This document shows, piece by piece, positions 8,678 through 17,201 of a stretch of 45,202 nucleotides of DNA. Position 1 is the stretch's first letter; each line of letters begins with the position of its first letter. The stretch covers positions 1 to 45,202 of the forward strand of contig JAZOUO010000064.1 in NCBI GenBank assembly GCA_045658225.1. Reading direction: 5' to 3'. The notes below the pieces were generated by a model that saw only the letters and a list, made by a program, of their open reading frames with translations, ran no database searches and had not been told where the DNA came from. Both the position numbers and the translations under genes were made by a program. This DNA comes from SVTX01 sp045658225. Lineage in GTDB: Bacteria; Bacillota; Clostridia; Oscillospirales; CAG-272.

Positions 8678-8829
8678 AACGCAATTATGCGTTTTTGCTT
8701 GTTAAAGCAAAGTAGCAGACTAAAAAGCGGTGCGGTGGCGAGCCCTCACCATTTTTTAGTCTGCTGACAAATTGCAACAATCAGTCTGTAAGTTTCGTCA
8801 GAGACTACACCCCACACTTTACTTTATAC
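8678..8829 (-). promoter_or_regulatory. Folded 5' leader of the lipoprotein operon
   Basis: Three hairpins follow one another in the leader. There is a 13-bp perfect stem (8753-8765 with 8714-8726) whose 26-nt loop contains GGTG/CACC pairing, then 6-bp stems at 8695-8710 and 8678-8693. I recognise no T-box or named riboswitch core. It may be an attenuator or an RNA stability element. Confidence 0.5.
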
Positions 8830-8835
8830 ACCATA

Positions 8836-8864
8836 ATTATAGCACACCATGCATATATTGTCAA
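8836..8864 (-). promoter_or_regulatory. Consensus promoter of the lipoprotein operon
   Basis: On the minus strand, TTGACA (8859-8864), 17 bp, TATAAT (8836-8841); predicted start near 8829. Confidence 0.85.
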
Positions 8865-9083
8865 TAAAAATTTTAGCATTCCATCGTGTGTTTCTCTTTT
8901 GTTATCAGCATTTTCGCCTTATTATTACAACAAAGTTCATAAAGCAAGAAATAATTAACAAACGCCGTTGGTAAGCCTGAGGCGGTTGAGATTCCCCGAT
9001 GTTTTGTACCCGTTTCATGAAACAAAATAATTGTGGGATAAATGTTGACTCGTTTTTGAGAAGAGGCTCGCCTTAAAAAGTTA
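8865..9083. other. Non-coding stretch with no recognised feature
   Basis: AT-rich spacer between the promoters of the lipoprotein operon and the SDR gene. I see no gene, tRNA or convincing terminator in it. Confidence 0.6.
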
Positions 9084-9112
9084 TTGAATTACATAAACAC
9101 ATATGATATAAT
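9084..9112 (+). promoter_or_regulatory. Promoter of the SDR gene
   Basis: TTGAAT (9084-9089), 17 bp, TATAAT (9107-9112); predicted start near 9119. Confidence 0.65.
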
Positions 9113-9146
9113 ATTTGTATGAAATCATCCACATCACGAGGCCCAA

Positions 9147-10019
9147 ATGAACATACAAAAATGGCTAAACAAAAACGCCACCTCCCTATCAGGCAAGGTC
9201 GTGGCTGTAAGCGGCTCAACGGGCGGGCTGGGTCAGGCTTTATGCGAGCATCTGGCAACACTTGGCGCTTCGCTATTGTTGCTTGACAGAAATGAGAGCA
9301 AGGCAAGTCAGCTTATTGGCAGACTCAAAAAATCTCATCCCGACATTCGTGCTGATTATATGAAACTTAACCTGTCAGACATTGATAACGTCAAATCTAT
9401 CACGGACAAATTGTGCGAGGCTCCACCCGACTATCTCATTCTCAACGCGGGAATTTACCACGTGCCGAGGTTTATCTGCGAGAGTGGCTACAACAATATT
9501 TTTCAAGTGAATTTTCTCTCGCCTTACTACTTAGTGCGCAGACTCAAACCGTATATTCAGGCAAAAGGCGGCAGAATAGTCGCCGTTGGCAGTATTGCGC
9601 ACAACTACTCAAAAATCGACGCAGACGATATTGACTTTTCGACGCAAAAGCAATCAAGCAAGGTTTACGGAAACTCCAAAAGACTTCTTATGTTCTCGCT
9701 CTACGGTCTTTTTGACGGCGAGGACGGACTTTCGGTCGCTCACCCCGGCATTACCTTCACAAACATAACGGCGCATTACCCCAAGATAGTCTTCGCGCTC
9801 ATAAAGCATCCTATGAAGGTGATCTTTATGAGTCCAAAACGCGCGAGCCTTTGTATCCTGCGCGGAATTTTTGAGGGCTGCGGCAGAAACGAGTGGATAG
9901 GCCCTTCCCTTTTTGATATATGGGGTCTGCCAAAAAAGACCACCCTCAAGACCTGCTCACCCGACGAGGCGGCGCAAATCTGCAAGATTGCCGAGGATAT
10001 TTATAGCCAAACAAAATAA
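9147..10019 (+). CDS. Short-chain dehydrogenase/reductase (SDR)
   Basis: 290 aa, classical SDR. Residues 23-29 (GSTGGLG) match the TGxxxGxG dinucleotide-binding loop, and LNAG at 99-102 matches NNAG. Ser149 and YGNSK (Tyr174, Lys178) complete the catalytic Ser-Tyr-Lys set. The family reduces or oxidises carbonyl/hydroxyl groups with NAD(P)H; the C-terminal substrate region gives no clue to the substrate. The best overall resemblance is to the retinol-dehydrogenase/WW-oxidoreductase-like group common in Clostridia. It has its own promoter and shares a bidirectional terminator with the convergent kinase-like gene. The ribosome site is weak (CGAGG, 9138-9142). Confidence 0.9.
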   Translation: MNIQKWLNKNATSLSGKVVAVSGSTGGLGQALCEHLATLGASLLLLDRNESKASQLIGRLKKSHPDIRADYMKLNLSDIDNVKSITDKLCEAPPDYLILNAGIYHVPRFICESGYNNIFQVNFLSPYYLVRRLKPYIQAKGGRIVAVGSIAHNYSKIDADDIDFSTQKQSSKVYGNSKRLLMFSLYGLFDGEDGLSVAHPGITFTNITAHYPKIVFALIKHPMKVIFMSPKRASLCILRGIFEGCGRNEWIGPSLFDIWGLPKKTTLKTCSPDEAAQICKIAEDIYSQTK

Positions 10020-10023
10020 AAAA

Positions 10024-10060
10024 GCCCTTGCCTGTGTCTTTACACAAGCAAGGGTAATTT
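10024..10060. terminator. Bidirectional terminator
   Basis: Hairpin CCCTTGC...GCAAGGG (10025-10054) with T runs on both strands, between two convergent genes. Confidence 0.85.
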
Positions 10061-10693
10061 TTACGCCTTTTTATCCGTTTTGTCAAACCATTTCTTTGAA
10101 AATTCCGCAAGGACACCTGAAAGCTCGTCTATATCCCAACCCGTTGTATTTACCACGATATTGTAATTTTCGGGCATTCCCCAACCCGATTCCGAGAAAA
10201 ACTCCGCCGTACGAACGCGGTTTTTATCCACTCGACGTATCTTTCTCTCCATTTTCTGAGGTGTGATATTCTTCTCGTCGTCTCTGAGGTGCTTCATACA
10301 ACGCTTGACACGCGACTCCATAGTAGCACAGACAAACACCTTGAGTAGCTGCTCCTGAGAGAGAAACGCATCTGCATTTCTTCCAACGACTACACAGTCT
10401 CTGCCTCGAGCCGCGATGCCCTCAAGAACTCTTCTCTCCTCCGCGATAATTTCCGTCTGGAGATTCTGCACCGCTACCAAGCCGTCAAGCGAGCATCCGC
10501 AGTTGAGTGTCATTGTCTGCCATCCGCCCTCCTCGAGCGTCTTTTCAACGTATCCCTCGTCAAAGGGACAGTTTTTTGCTATCGCCTCTATAATTTCCTG
10601 ATCGTAATAATCGAAACCAAGCTTTTCTGCAAGTCTACGTCCAAGCTCTCTGCCGCCGCTTCCAAATTCACGGCTTACTGTCACTATCTTCAT
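10061..10693 (-). CDS. Cytidylate kinase-like protein
   Basis: 210 aa. It begins MKIVTVSREFGSGGRELGRRLA, where GSGGRELG (11-18) is the P-loop variant typical of the cytidylate-kinase-like family (Pfam Cytidylate_kin2). A nucleotide-kinase core follows, with an R-rich lid (ESRVKRCMKHLRDD...KMERKIRRVDKNR) and YDQEIIEAIAK. These proteins are common in Clostridia beside or instead of true Cmk; phosphoryl transfer to a nucleotide is likely but the substrate is unproven. ATG follows AAGGGG. It is monocistronic, with a consensus promoter and the shared terminator. Confidence 0.88.
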   Translation of the reverse strand: MKIVTVSREFGSGGRELGRRLAEKLGFDYYDQEIIEAIAKNCPFDEGYVEKTLEEGGWQTMTLNCGCSLDGLVAVQNLQTEIIAEERRVLEGIAARGRDCVVVGRNADAFLSQEQLLKVFVCATMESRVKRCMKHLRDDEKNITPQKMERKIRRVDKNRVRTAEFFSESGWGMPENYNIVVNTTGWDIDELSGVLAEFSKKWFDKTDKKA

Positions 10694-10724
10694 ATAAATT
10701 ACCCCTTTGGATAAGCTTAAGATT

Positions 10725-10753
10725 ATTATAACTCAAAACACATAATTTGTCAA
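10725..10753 (-). promoter_or_regulatory. Consensus promoter of the kinase-like gene
   Basis: On the minus strand, TTGACA (10748-10753), 17 bp, TATAAT (10725-10730). Divergent from the CotH-gene promoter 17 bp away. Confidence 0.8.
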
Positions 10754-10769
10754 TGGTGGGATGTCACTA

Positions 10770-10798
10770 TTGACATAAACTAAAAAATAGTATAAAAT
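10770..10798 (+). promoter_or_regulatory. Promoter of the CotH-kinase gene
   Basis: TTGACA (10770-10775), 17 bp, TAAAAT (10793-10798), which overlaps TATAAA at 10791-10796. AGGAGG lies 5 nt before the ATG at 10830. Confidence 0.65.
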
Positions 10799-10829
10799 AT
10801 ATTTAGAATATATCGTTCAGGAGGAATGT

Positions 10830-13652
10830 ATGAGAACATTTTTTAGTAAGCGCTTTTATATATACCTGTGCTTGATCTGCTCAATTTTGGTATGCTTGTG
10901 CCTATCTGCGTGCAGCGACCCTATAAATCCTTCAGAGAATAGTTCGGGTAATCAATTCCCCACTGAAACCCCAACGGAAAATCCAACTCATACTCACACA
11001 CACACAGAGGAGATAATTCCCGCCGTGCCTGCGACCTGCATAAGCGACGGATACACTGAGGGTGTAAAGTGCTCTGAATGCGGCGAGATAACCCTTTCGC
11101 CCGCAAAAACGGCAAAACTCGCTCACACTCCCACGACAATTAAAGGTACTCCCTCGACTTGTCTTGAGGCGGGTATCTCTGACGGACAAATATGCTCTGT
11201 TTGCGACGCCGTCATTATGGAGCAGGTGACACTTGCCGCAAAAGGCCATATTTGGAGTATGTCATACGAAGCAGACGAAAATAAGCATTGGCAAAAATGC
11301 ACAGGATGTGATGAGGTCACCTCGCTGTCAGAGCATAAAAAGAACGGTACTGATATATGCGAAATCTGCGGATACGGTTGTGCTCACAAGAGCACAAAAT
11401 GGCAGAATTTCAGCTCATCATCCTGCTCTGAAAACGGACTGGACATAAAATTATGTCTTGATTGCGGAGCTATAGTCGAGCAAACTCCGCTTGAGCTTCT
11501 TCCACACACTCCCGAGGGTAAAGTTAGTTGTACCACATCCATAACCTGCTCGGTCTGCAATGCCATTGTAGAGGGCGCCAAGGGACACTCTCCCGGTACA
11601 GTTGCAACCTGTACGACATCTCAGGAATGTAGCGTATGCGGCGAGATACTCGTTGATATTCTCGGCCACGCCGAGACAGCTACCCCCTCTGTCCCCGCAA
11701 CCTGTACGGAACCGGGGCTTTCGGGAGGAAAGCATTGTTCAAGATGCAAGCTCGTTATGCTTGAGCCGACTTCGGTTCCTGCAACCGGACACAACTATCA
11801 GTACAGCATGTGCGTAGGTTGCAAGGATATGATCACCTCCGATGACGTTCAGGCTTCCACCCTTCCGCGAATTGACATCAACACAAGCGGAGCAGCGATA
11901 AACTCCACGGATATATATACGTCAGCAAAGATTACTCTTTCGGGCTGCGACGAAAAATTTGTTTTTTCAGATATAACCGCAGGAATACGTCTTCGCGGAA
12001 ACTCCACCGCGGGCGCGGCTAAAAAGCCATACCGCATAAAGTTCGATAAAAAACAAAATGTTCTCGGGCTCAACGACGGCAAGAAATTCAAGAGCTGGGT
12101 GCTCCTTGCGGACTATTTTGACTCCACTATGCTCCGCACTTACTCGACCTTCAGTATGGCAAAAATACTTAACGAGGGCAAATATTTCTCGTCCGACTTC
12201 ACACCTGTTGAGGTCTATATAAACGGCAATTATCAAGGTGTTTACTTGCTCTGCGAGCAAACGCAGATTGACGGAAACCGCGTCGACATATACGAGCGCG
12301 AGGACACCGATACCTCGCTTGAAATCGGTTATCTTCTCGTGGGTCAGGGTGGCCGTACCGACGAGCCCAATACGGTGTCTATCAGCACCACCCTCACTGC
12401 AACTGACAGAAAGGGTACCACCTCCTACGCCGGCGGTGGAAACTTCTCGCTCTCGGGCGGAGACTACACCGATGCGCAGATGGCTTACGTCAAAAAATAC
12501 GTCGAGGGCGTATACGAGGTAATCAATCAAGCCATAAACCACAACAAATATTACACTCTCAATAGACAAGGAAATCTTACCCCAAAAACCACATTTGTCG
12601 GCAAGACCACAGCAGAAAAGCAGATAGAAACTATTGACGCCGTGTTCAACATAGACGCATGCGTGCGCCTTTGCATACTTGACGAGATAGTCAAAAATCT
12701 TGACGCGGGAACGTATAATATGTACGTTGACTTAAGCCCCGAGGGCGACGGCAGACTGACGCTCGGTCCTCCTTGGGACTTTGACTTCGCGCTTGCGAAT
12801 ACACATTACGACTCAACTCACTCGCCGTTTGATTACTATGCGACTAACTTCACGTACAGCGACGGCATGCGAGTCAACACGATGTTCGTGCTATTCGGCA
12901 ATATTCCGTGGTTCGAAGAAATGATAAAGGACGTCTGGGAGGAGCACGTCGACGAACTTTACGCGACAGCGAACAACCTGAGCGTTATGACTAAGCTTTA
13001 CGGCGAACAATATCAAAAAGATTACGCTTATTGGAATCGCATTCTGATGAGTCATCACTGCACAGACTGTCATTACAAATTCACTTGCCACTCCGACGCG
13101 GTAGATTTCCTGTCAGATTGGCTCTATAAGCGTCTGGATTGGCTTGATTACGTCTGGGGCGACGGTGAGATGCCCGATATGCCTGAAACGTCCGGAATTT
13201 TGGAATTTGACTTCACAACCCCCAGCATTCAAACGTATCTTGTCGGCTTTACCCGTTGCAACCCCACTGTGACGCAAGATGGTCTGAAGGTGGAGGTCAC
13301 CGAAGCGAAGGATCCATTCTTCACTCTTGATATATCCCGTCTTTCCGGCAGCTTTATGGCGCAGGATTATCCGTATCTTGAGATAGAATTTATGATTCCT
13401 GTCACCAACTCCAACGATTGGTACAACAATATGCAAATATTCCTTTGTGCAGGCTCGGTGATGGGGGCAACGGAAGATTCCTCGATCGCACAATACCTTC
13501 GTTATTCCTACGGAGAATACCACACTATAACCTTTAATCTTGCAACCGTCCCACAGTGGCAGGGAACGATTCACAATATCCGAATAGATTTTGTAAGCTC
13601 GTGTCAGGTCGGCGATGTAATGTATATCAAATCTGTTAAATTCCATCAATAA
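10830..13652 (+). CDS. Secreted CotH-kinase-family lipoprotein with Cys-rich repeats
   Basis: 940 aa. The signal peptide ends in lipobox LSAC (Cys28), followed by a Thr/Pro/His linker with a (TH)4 run at 53-60. Residues about 65-332 contain some eight Cys/His repeats of the type PATC...G...C..CG.......GH. Residues about 385-775 form a CotH domain: LRGNSTAGAAKKPYRIKF, then WVLLADYFDSTMLRT, then the metal/catalytic motif WDFDFA (649-654). CotH of Bacillus spores is an atypical protein kinase, and clostridial homologues are widespread secreted or cellulosomal proteins. The C-terminal 160 residues look like a beta-rich domain. The role is probably at the cell surface; phosphotransfer is family knowledge and not visible here. 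Confidence 0.9.
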   Translation: MRTFFSKRFYIYLCLICSILVCLCLSACSDPINPSENSSGNQFPTETPTENPTHTHTHTEEIIPAVPATCISDGYTEGVKCSECGEITLSPAKTAKLAHTPTTIKGTPSTCLEAGISDGQICSVCDAVIMEQVTLAAKGHIWSMSYEADENKHWQKCTGCDEVTSLSEHKKNGTDICEICGYGCAHKSTKWQNFSSSSCSENGLDIKLCLDCGAIVEQTPLELLPHTPEGKVSCTTSITCSVCNAIVEGAKGHSPGTVATCTTSQECSVCGEILVDILGHAETATPSVPATCTEPGLSGGKHCSRCKLVMLEPTSVPATGHNYQYSMCVGCKDMITSDDVQASTLPRIDINTSGAAINSTDIYTSAKITLSGCDEKFVFSDITAGIRLRGNSTAGAAKKPYRIKFDKKQNVLGLNDGKKFKSWVLLADYFDSTMLRTYSTFSMAKILNEGKYFSSDFTPVEVYINGNYQGVYLLCEQTQIDGNRVDIYEREDTDTSLEIGYLLVGQGGRTDEPNTVSISTTLTATDRKGTTSYAGGGNFSLSGGDYTDAQMAYVKKYVEGVYEVINQAINHNKYYTLNRQGNLTPKTTFVGKTTAEKQIETIDAVFNIDACVRLCILDEIVKNLDAGTYNMYVDLSPEGDGRLTLGPPWDFDFALANTHYDSTHSPFDYYATNFTYSDGMRVNTMFVLFGNIPWFEEMIKDVWEEHVDELYATANNLSVMTKLYGEQYQKDYAYWNRILMSHHCTDCHYKFTCHSDAVDFLSDWLYKRLDWLDYVWGDGEMPDMPETSGILEFDFTTPSIQTYLVGFTRCNPTVTQDGLKVEVTEAKDPFFTLDISRLSGSFMAQDYPYLEIEFMIPVTNSNDWYNNMQIFLCAGSVMGATEDSSIAQYLRYSYGEYHTITFNLATVPQWQGTIHNIRIDFVSSCQVGDVMYIKSVKFHQ

Positions 13653-13656
13653 AAAT

Positions 13657-13688
13657 AAAGGCAACGGCTATGTAGCCGTTGCCTTTTT
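13657..13688. terminator. Bidirectional terminator
   Basis: 14-bp perfect stem (13657-13670 with 13673-13686) with A and T runs on either side, between the convergent CotH and ABC genes. Confidence 0.9.
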
Positions 13689-13695
13689 GATATAT

Positions 13696-15423
13696 TTACT
13701 GACGGAACTGCTGGGTGTAAAGCCCTGCGTACATCCCACCGTTCTCCATAAGCTGATCGTGTGTTCCCTTCTCAAGAACGCAGCCGTCGGATATTACCGC
13801 TATCTCGTCAGCGTTCTTTATGGTAGAAAGTCTGTGCGCGACAACAATTGTCGTTCTACCGTAGCAGAGCTCGTCAAGAGCCTCTTGAATAAGTATCTCG
13901 GTCGCGTTGTCAAGTGCACTTGTCGCCTCGTCAAGAATAAGTATAGGCGGATTTTTAAGGAATACTCGCGCGATAGAAAGTCTCTGCTTCTGTCCTCCCG
14001 AGAGCTTAACACCTCTCTCACCTATCTGCGTGTCGTAGCCTTCGGGGAGTGTCATAATGTAGTCATGTATGTTTGCGCGCTTTGCTGCCTCGATAACCTC
14101 GTCGTTGGTCGCGTTAAGTCTACCGTAAAGGATATTTTCTTTAATACTCGCATTAAAGAGGTATATATCCTGCTGAACTATACCAATATTTTTTCTCAAG
14201 GATGCGCGAGTCATCGTGCGGATATCTCTGCCGTCGATAAGTATCTGACCGTCTGAGATGTCGTAAAACGCGGGTATGAGATGACATATAGTCGTCTTGC
14301 CGCCACCCGAGGGACCGACAAGCGCAAACTTCTGCCCCTTGCCGATCTTGAGGTTTATGTTCTTGATAACTTCCTTGGAATCGTCGTACGCATGAGTGAC
14401 GTTTCTGAATTCTATCTCGCCCTCAAGCTGACCTGCGTCGGTCGCATTGGGATGGTCCTTTTCGGGCTCTGTGTCCATTATTTCGATAAAACGTTCAAAG
14501 CCCGTCACGCCGTTCTGGAACTGCTCCATAAAGTTGATAAGCGTAAGCACCGGGGAAATAAATACGCCGATAGACACGACGAATGCGGAATAGTCTCCAA
14601 ACTCCATATCGCCGCCAAACCCTGCCGCCCCAAACAGTATAAGACCGCCGGCTATAAGCAACACAACGTTGAAAATATCCGTCACAAATGAGGTCGTGGA
14701 ATGGAACTGTCCCATTGCCTTATAAGCCTCTTTTCTCGCTTGAACAAACTTTTTATTGCCAACCTCAAATTTTTCGCTTTCCTTTTCTGCATTACCAAAA
14801 GCCTTAGTCACACGGATGCCCGAAATGCTGCTCTCAAGAGATGCGTTTATCTCGGCAACCGACTGACGGCTCTTTTTGAACGCAGCGCGCATTCTCTTGC
14901 GAAGCACTATAGAGATGATAAGCAAGAATGGCACGCAGGTGAACAAAATCAGCGTCAAAGGCGTGTTTATAGTGCAGAGGTATATAAACGAGATTATTAT
15001 GGAAATGGACGAAATAAGGATGTTTTCGGGGCCGTGGTGGGCAAGCTCGGATATGTCCATGAGGTCGTTTGTCATGCGCGACATTATCTTACCCGTCTCA
15101 TTATTATCATAGAATTTATACGGCAGCTTTTCGAGATGGTTGAACATATCCGAGCGCATCTGCGCCTGCATACGCACACCCATTACGTGTCCGTAATACT
15201 GTATGAAAAACTGCAAAAGCATCCGTATGATATAGAGCAAAAGCAGAGCTATGCCGAGTATAACGAGCATCTTATATTTGCGCTCGGGAAACAGCTTGTT
15301 TAGCATATAACGCGTGATAATGGGATAGGTAATTCCTATCAGCGACATTACCAACGACGCCAACATATCCATTGTAAATATAAACCTGTGCGGTTTGTAG
15401 TAAGCGAGAAATCTTTTTAGCAT
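13696..15423 (-). CDS. ABC exporter, fused permease and ATPase (MsbA/LmrA type)
   Basis: 575 aa half-transporter. The N-terminal ABC_membrane domain (about 15-300) has six predicted helices and the coupling stretch GKIMSRMTND. The ATPase domain is complete: Walker A GPSGGGKT (370-377), Q-loop QQD (417-419), signature LSGGQ (474-478), Walker B ILILDE (494-499) and switch His530. It would act as a homodimer or with a partner not present here; the substrate (lipid, peptide or drug) cannot be predicted. AAGGAC precedes ATG; monocistronic with a consensus promoter. Confidence 0.95.
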   Translation of the reverse strand: MLKRFLAYYKPHRFIFTMDMLASLVMSLIGITYPIITRYMLNKLFPERKYKMLVILGIALLLLYIIRMLLQFFIQYYGHVMGVRMQAQMRSDMFNHLEKLPYKFYDNNETGKIMSRMTNDLMDISELAHHGPENILISSISIIISFIYLCTINTPLTLILFTCVPFLLIISIVLRKRMRAAFKKSRQSVAEINASLESSISGIRVTKAFGNAEKESEKFEVGNKKFVQARKEAYKAMGQFHSTTSFVTDIFNVVLLIAGGLILFGAAGFGGDMEFGDYSAFVVSIGVFISPVLTLINFMEQFQNGVTGFERFIEIMDTEPEKDHPNATDAGQLEGEIEFRNVTHAYDDSKEVIKNINLKIGKGQKFALVGPSGGGKTTICHLIPAFYDISDGQILIDGRDIRTMTRASLRKNIGIVQQDIYLFNASIKENILYGRLNATNDEVIEAAKRANIHDYIMTLPEGYDTQIGERGVKLSGGQKQRLSIARVFLKNPPILILDEATSALDNATEILIQEALDELCYGRTTIVVAHRLSTIKNADEIAVISDGCVLEKGTHDQLMENGGMYAGLYTQQFRQ

Positions 15424-15461
15424 TGTCGTGTCCTTTTAAATTAAACTTGTCTGTTATTCTA

Positions 15462-15490
15462 ATTATACAGTTTTGCTCATGTTTTGTCAA
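15462..15490 (-). promoter_or_regulatory. Consensus promoter of the ABC exporter
   Basis: On the minus strand, TTGACA (15485-15490), 17 bp, TATAAT (15462-15467). Confidence 0.8.
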
Positions 15491-15500
15491 TGCCAAAACA

Positions 15501-15527
15501 AAAGAAGCCGACATAGTCGGCTTCTTT
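15501..15527 (-). terminator. Terminator of the small membrane protein gene
   Basis: 12-bp stem AAAGAAGCCGAC/GTCGGCTTCTTT with a 3-nt loop, followed on the minus strand by a T-rich tract. Confidence 0.8.
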
Positions 15528-15530
15528 TAT

Positions 15531-15848
15531 TTATCCGCAAATTATAAATAGCCATGCAAGCACCGCGGTAATTATAGAGCTTGCGTTAATTGACGGCAGA
15601 GCAACTATAACCGCAACGAGCGAGCACACGAAAATAATTATACCAAGCGTTCTGCCGGTTTTCTTCTTGAATCCAAAAAGCCCGAAAATACCCGCAAACA
15701 GCATAAACACACCAACCGCCGCGGCAGCAATAGCTCCTACGTCAAGCGCGATCACAGCCTTGAGTGCTGACAGGGGCGCGTAAAATCCCCAAATAATGTA
15801 GATGATGCTGATGATAACTCTCAAAACATTTTTAGTCTTCTTTTTCAT
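15531..15848 (-). CDS. Small hypothetical membrane protein
   Basis: 105 aa with a basic N-terminus (MKKKTKN) and four hydrophobic segments (about 9-27, 33-58, 68-84, 90-104), so it is probably a small integral membrane protein. A KKKTGR loop between helices 2 and 3 suggests a positive-inside cytoplasmic turn. I recognise no family motif. It is 74 bp downstream of the Wzz-like gene and may be transcribed with it, ending at the strong terminator at 15501-15527. Function unknown. Confidence 0.75.
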   Translation of the reverse strand: MKKKTKNVLRVIISIIYIIWGFYAPLSALKAVIALDVGAIAAAAVGVFMLFAGIFGLFGFKKKTGRTLGIIIFVCSLVAVIVALPSINASSIITAVLAWLFIICG

Positions 15849-15922
15849 AATTATCTACCCTGCGTTTAATTGGTTTTAGATGTTTTATAAAAAGCATCTT
15901 ATTATTTTAATAACGTCTTTCG

Positions 15923-17080
15923 TTATTCACTCTTGGTCTCTTTAGTAAGCGACTTGTTATCGCTATCATAGTTTGCATCAGACAAAGATATAACCTTTTT
16001 CAAAACAAGAACAATATATGCGATTGCAAACATCGCAACTCCACCAATAACAGCAAATTTAACTGCCGTGGTAATAAATCCGTCTGCAATTTCCGCAACT
16101 GAGCTGAACGTACTAATTAGCGTACACTCTACTCTTGCCGCAGACGTCATTTTCTCCACGTGCTTCTCAACAAAGGGACCCGTGCGAAGCTTAAGCTTTT
16201 CTACAATGAAATCAGCAAGCTCTTTGTCATCCTGAACCTCAACATATATCTTGATATATCCTTTGTTTTGTTCAGCATCGGATGTCTTGGACGCTGATGT
16301 GGTTTCGAGTTTGGCATATTCATAGGAAACACTATTCATAATGGCGTCCACCTTATCCTGAACAATTGGGTCTTCTCTCCAAGGAGCAACAACCTTCTCT
16401 ACAAGAACTTCCGCCTCGCGTCTAGCATCGTTAACCTGAATAGACAGGAGAGAATACTCCTGATTGTATTCGGTCTTTTTAAGTATAGTAGGATTATACT
16501 CATTCTCCATAAACTCAGCCCTTTCAAGAGTTATCTGTGAAAGCTGCGCCTCAAGAATAACGATTGTTTCCTTGTGCTGCTGGTCGTTGGCAATAACGTC
16601 TGAGGGTGCTCCCTTGTATATACTGAGCTGCTCAAATATCTTGGTATACTCCTCATCATAATATGTTTTCTTGTATTCAACCACTGCTGTTTGAAGCTTG
16701 TTTATGCGTTGTCTGAGTTCCTTTTTCTGTTCGCGCAAAGCATCAAACGCTTTTACCGCCGCAAGAGCTGCCTCGTAATCCTGCGCATCGCATTCTTCCT
16801 TAGGAGGCAATCCGTTTTCATCGAGAAGAAGCTTTTCGGCAAAATACTCGGACTGAAGATTATACAAAAGAGCATCCGTTGAATCACTGTGTGATACGCT
16901 GAACTTTAAAGTAGCGGTATATGTTTTGTTAAAGCAAGTAAGTATTCCTCCCACAGCTCCAACAACTATTCCTCCAACAAGCGCAATCACTATCAAAAGC
17001 ACCATATTGCTTTTAAATATATTCCACAAGTCAGCAATAGTAATTTCTTTTTTTACATTGTTATCAATGTTATTTTCCAT
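15923..17080 (-). CDS. Wzz-like polysaccharide chain-length/co-polymerase protein
   Basis: 385 aa. Architecture: cytoplasmic N-terminus, transmembrane helix about 27-50, a long extracytoplasmic region with coiled-coil-like stretches (about 115-225), and a second helix about 333-357 with a short acidic tail. This is the Wzz/YveK polysaccharide co-polymerase layout, and the N-terminal ITIADLWNIFKSNMVLLI is typical. Family members set polymer length with a Wzy polymerase. No tyrosine-kinase domain is fused or adjacent. It lies at the 3' end of the polysaccharide cluster but has its own consensus promoter. Confidence 0.85.
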   Translation of the reverse strand: MENNIDNNVKKEITIADLWNIFKSNMVLLIVIALVGGIVVGAVGGILTCFNKTYTATLKFSVSHSDSTDALLYNLQSEYFAEKLLLDENGLPPKEECDAQDYEAALAAVKAFDALREQKKELRQRINKLQTAVVEYKKTYYDEEYTKIFEQLSIYKGAPSDVIANDQQHKETIVILEAQLSQITLERAEFMENEYNPTILKKTEYNQEYSLLSIQVNDARREAEVLVEKVVAPWREDPIVQDKVDAIMNSVSYEYAKLETTSASKTSDAEQNKGYIKIYVEVQDDKELADFIVEKLKLRTGPFVEKHVEKMTSAARVECTLISTFSSVAEIADGFITTAVKFAVIGGVAMFAIAYIVLVLKKVISLSDANYDSDNKSLTKETKSE

Positions 17081-17163
17081 AAGTATTCTCCCTTCAGTCT
17101 TGCCCTCAACAACAGAGCAAAATGCAATATATGTTCAAAATTTGTCGATTTTATATCCAATAC

Positions 17164-17192
17164 ATTATATCATGATATAAAACCCATGTCAA
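17164..17192 (-). promoter_or_regulatory. Consensus promoter of the Wzz-like gene
   Basis: On the minus strand, TTGACA (17187-17192), 17 bp, TATAAT (17164-17169), immediately after the rfbB stop codon. Confidence 0.8.
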
Positions 17193-17201
17193 CAGAAAAA
17201 A

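Noticed and set aside
8790..8825. CTGACGAAAC in the lipoprotein leader as a hammerhead ribozyme core
   Set aside because: The GAAA box follows CTGANGA without stem II and no cleavage-site stem is visible, so the core cannot form.
8678..8829. T-box or other named riboswitch in the lipoprotein leader
   Set aside because: No TGGNACCGCG-type T-box sequence and no recognised aptamer core; the downstream genes are not metabolic.
11967..12569. Open frame antisense to the CotH gene
   Set aside because: A shadow frame without a ribosome site; the plus-strand frame has a signal peptide and conserved CotH motifs.
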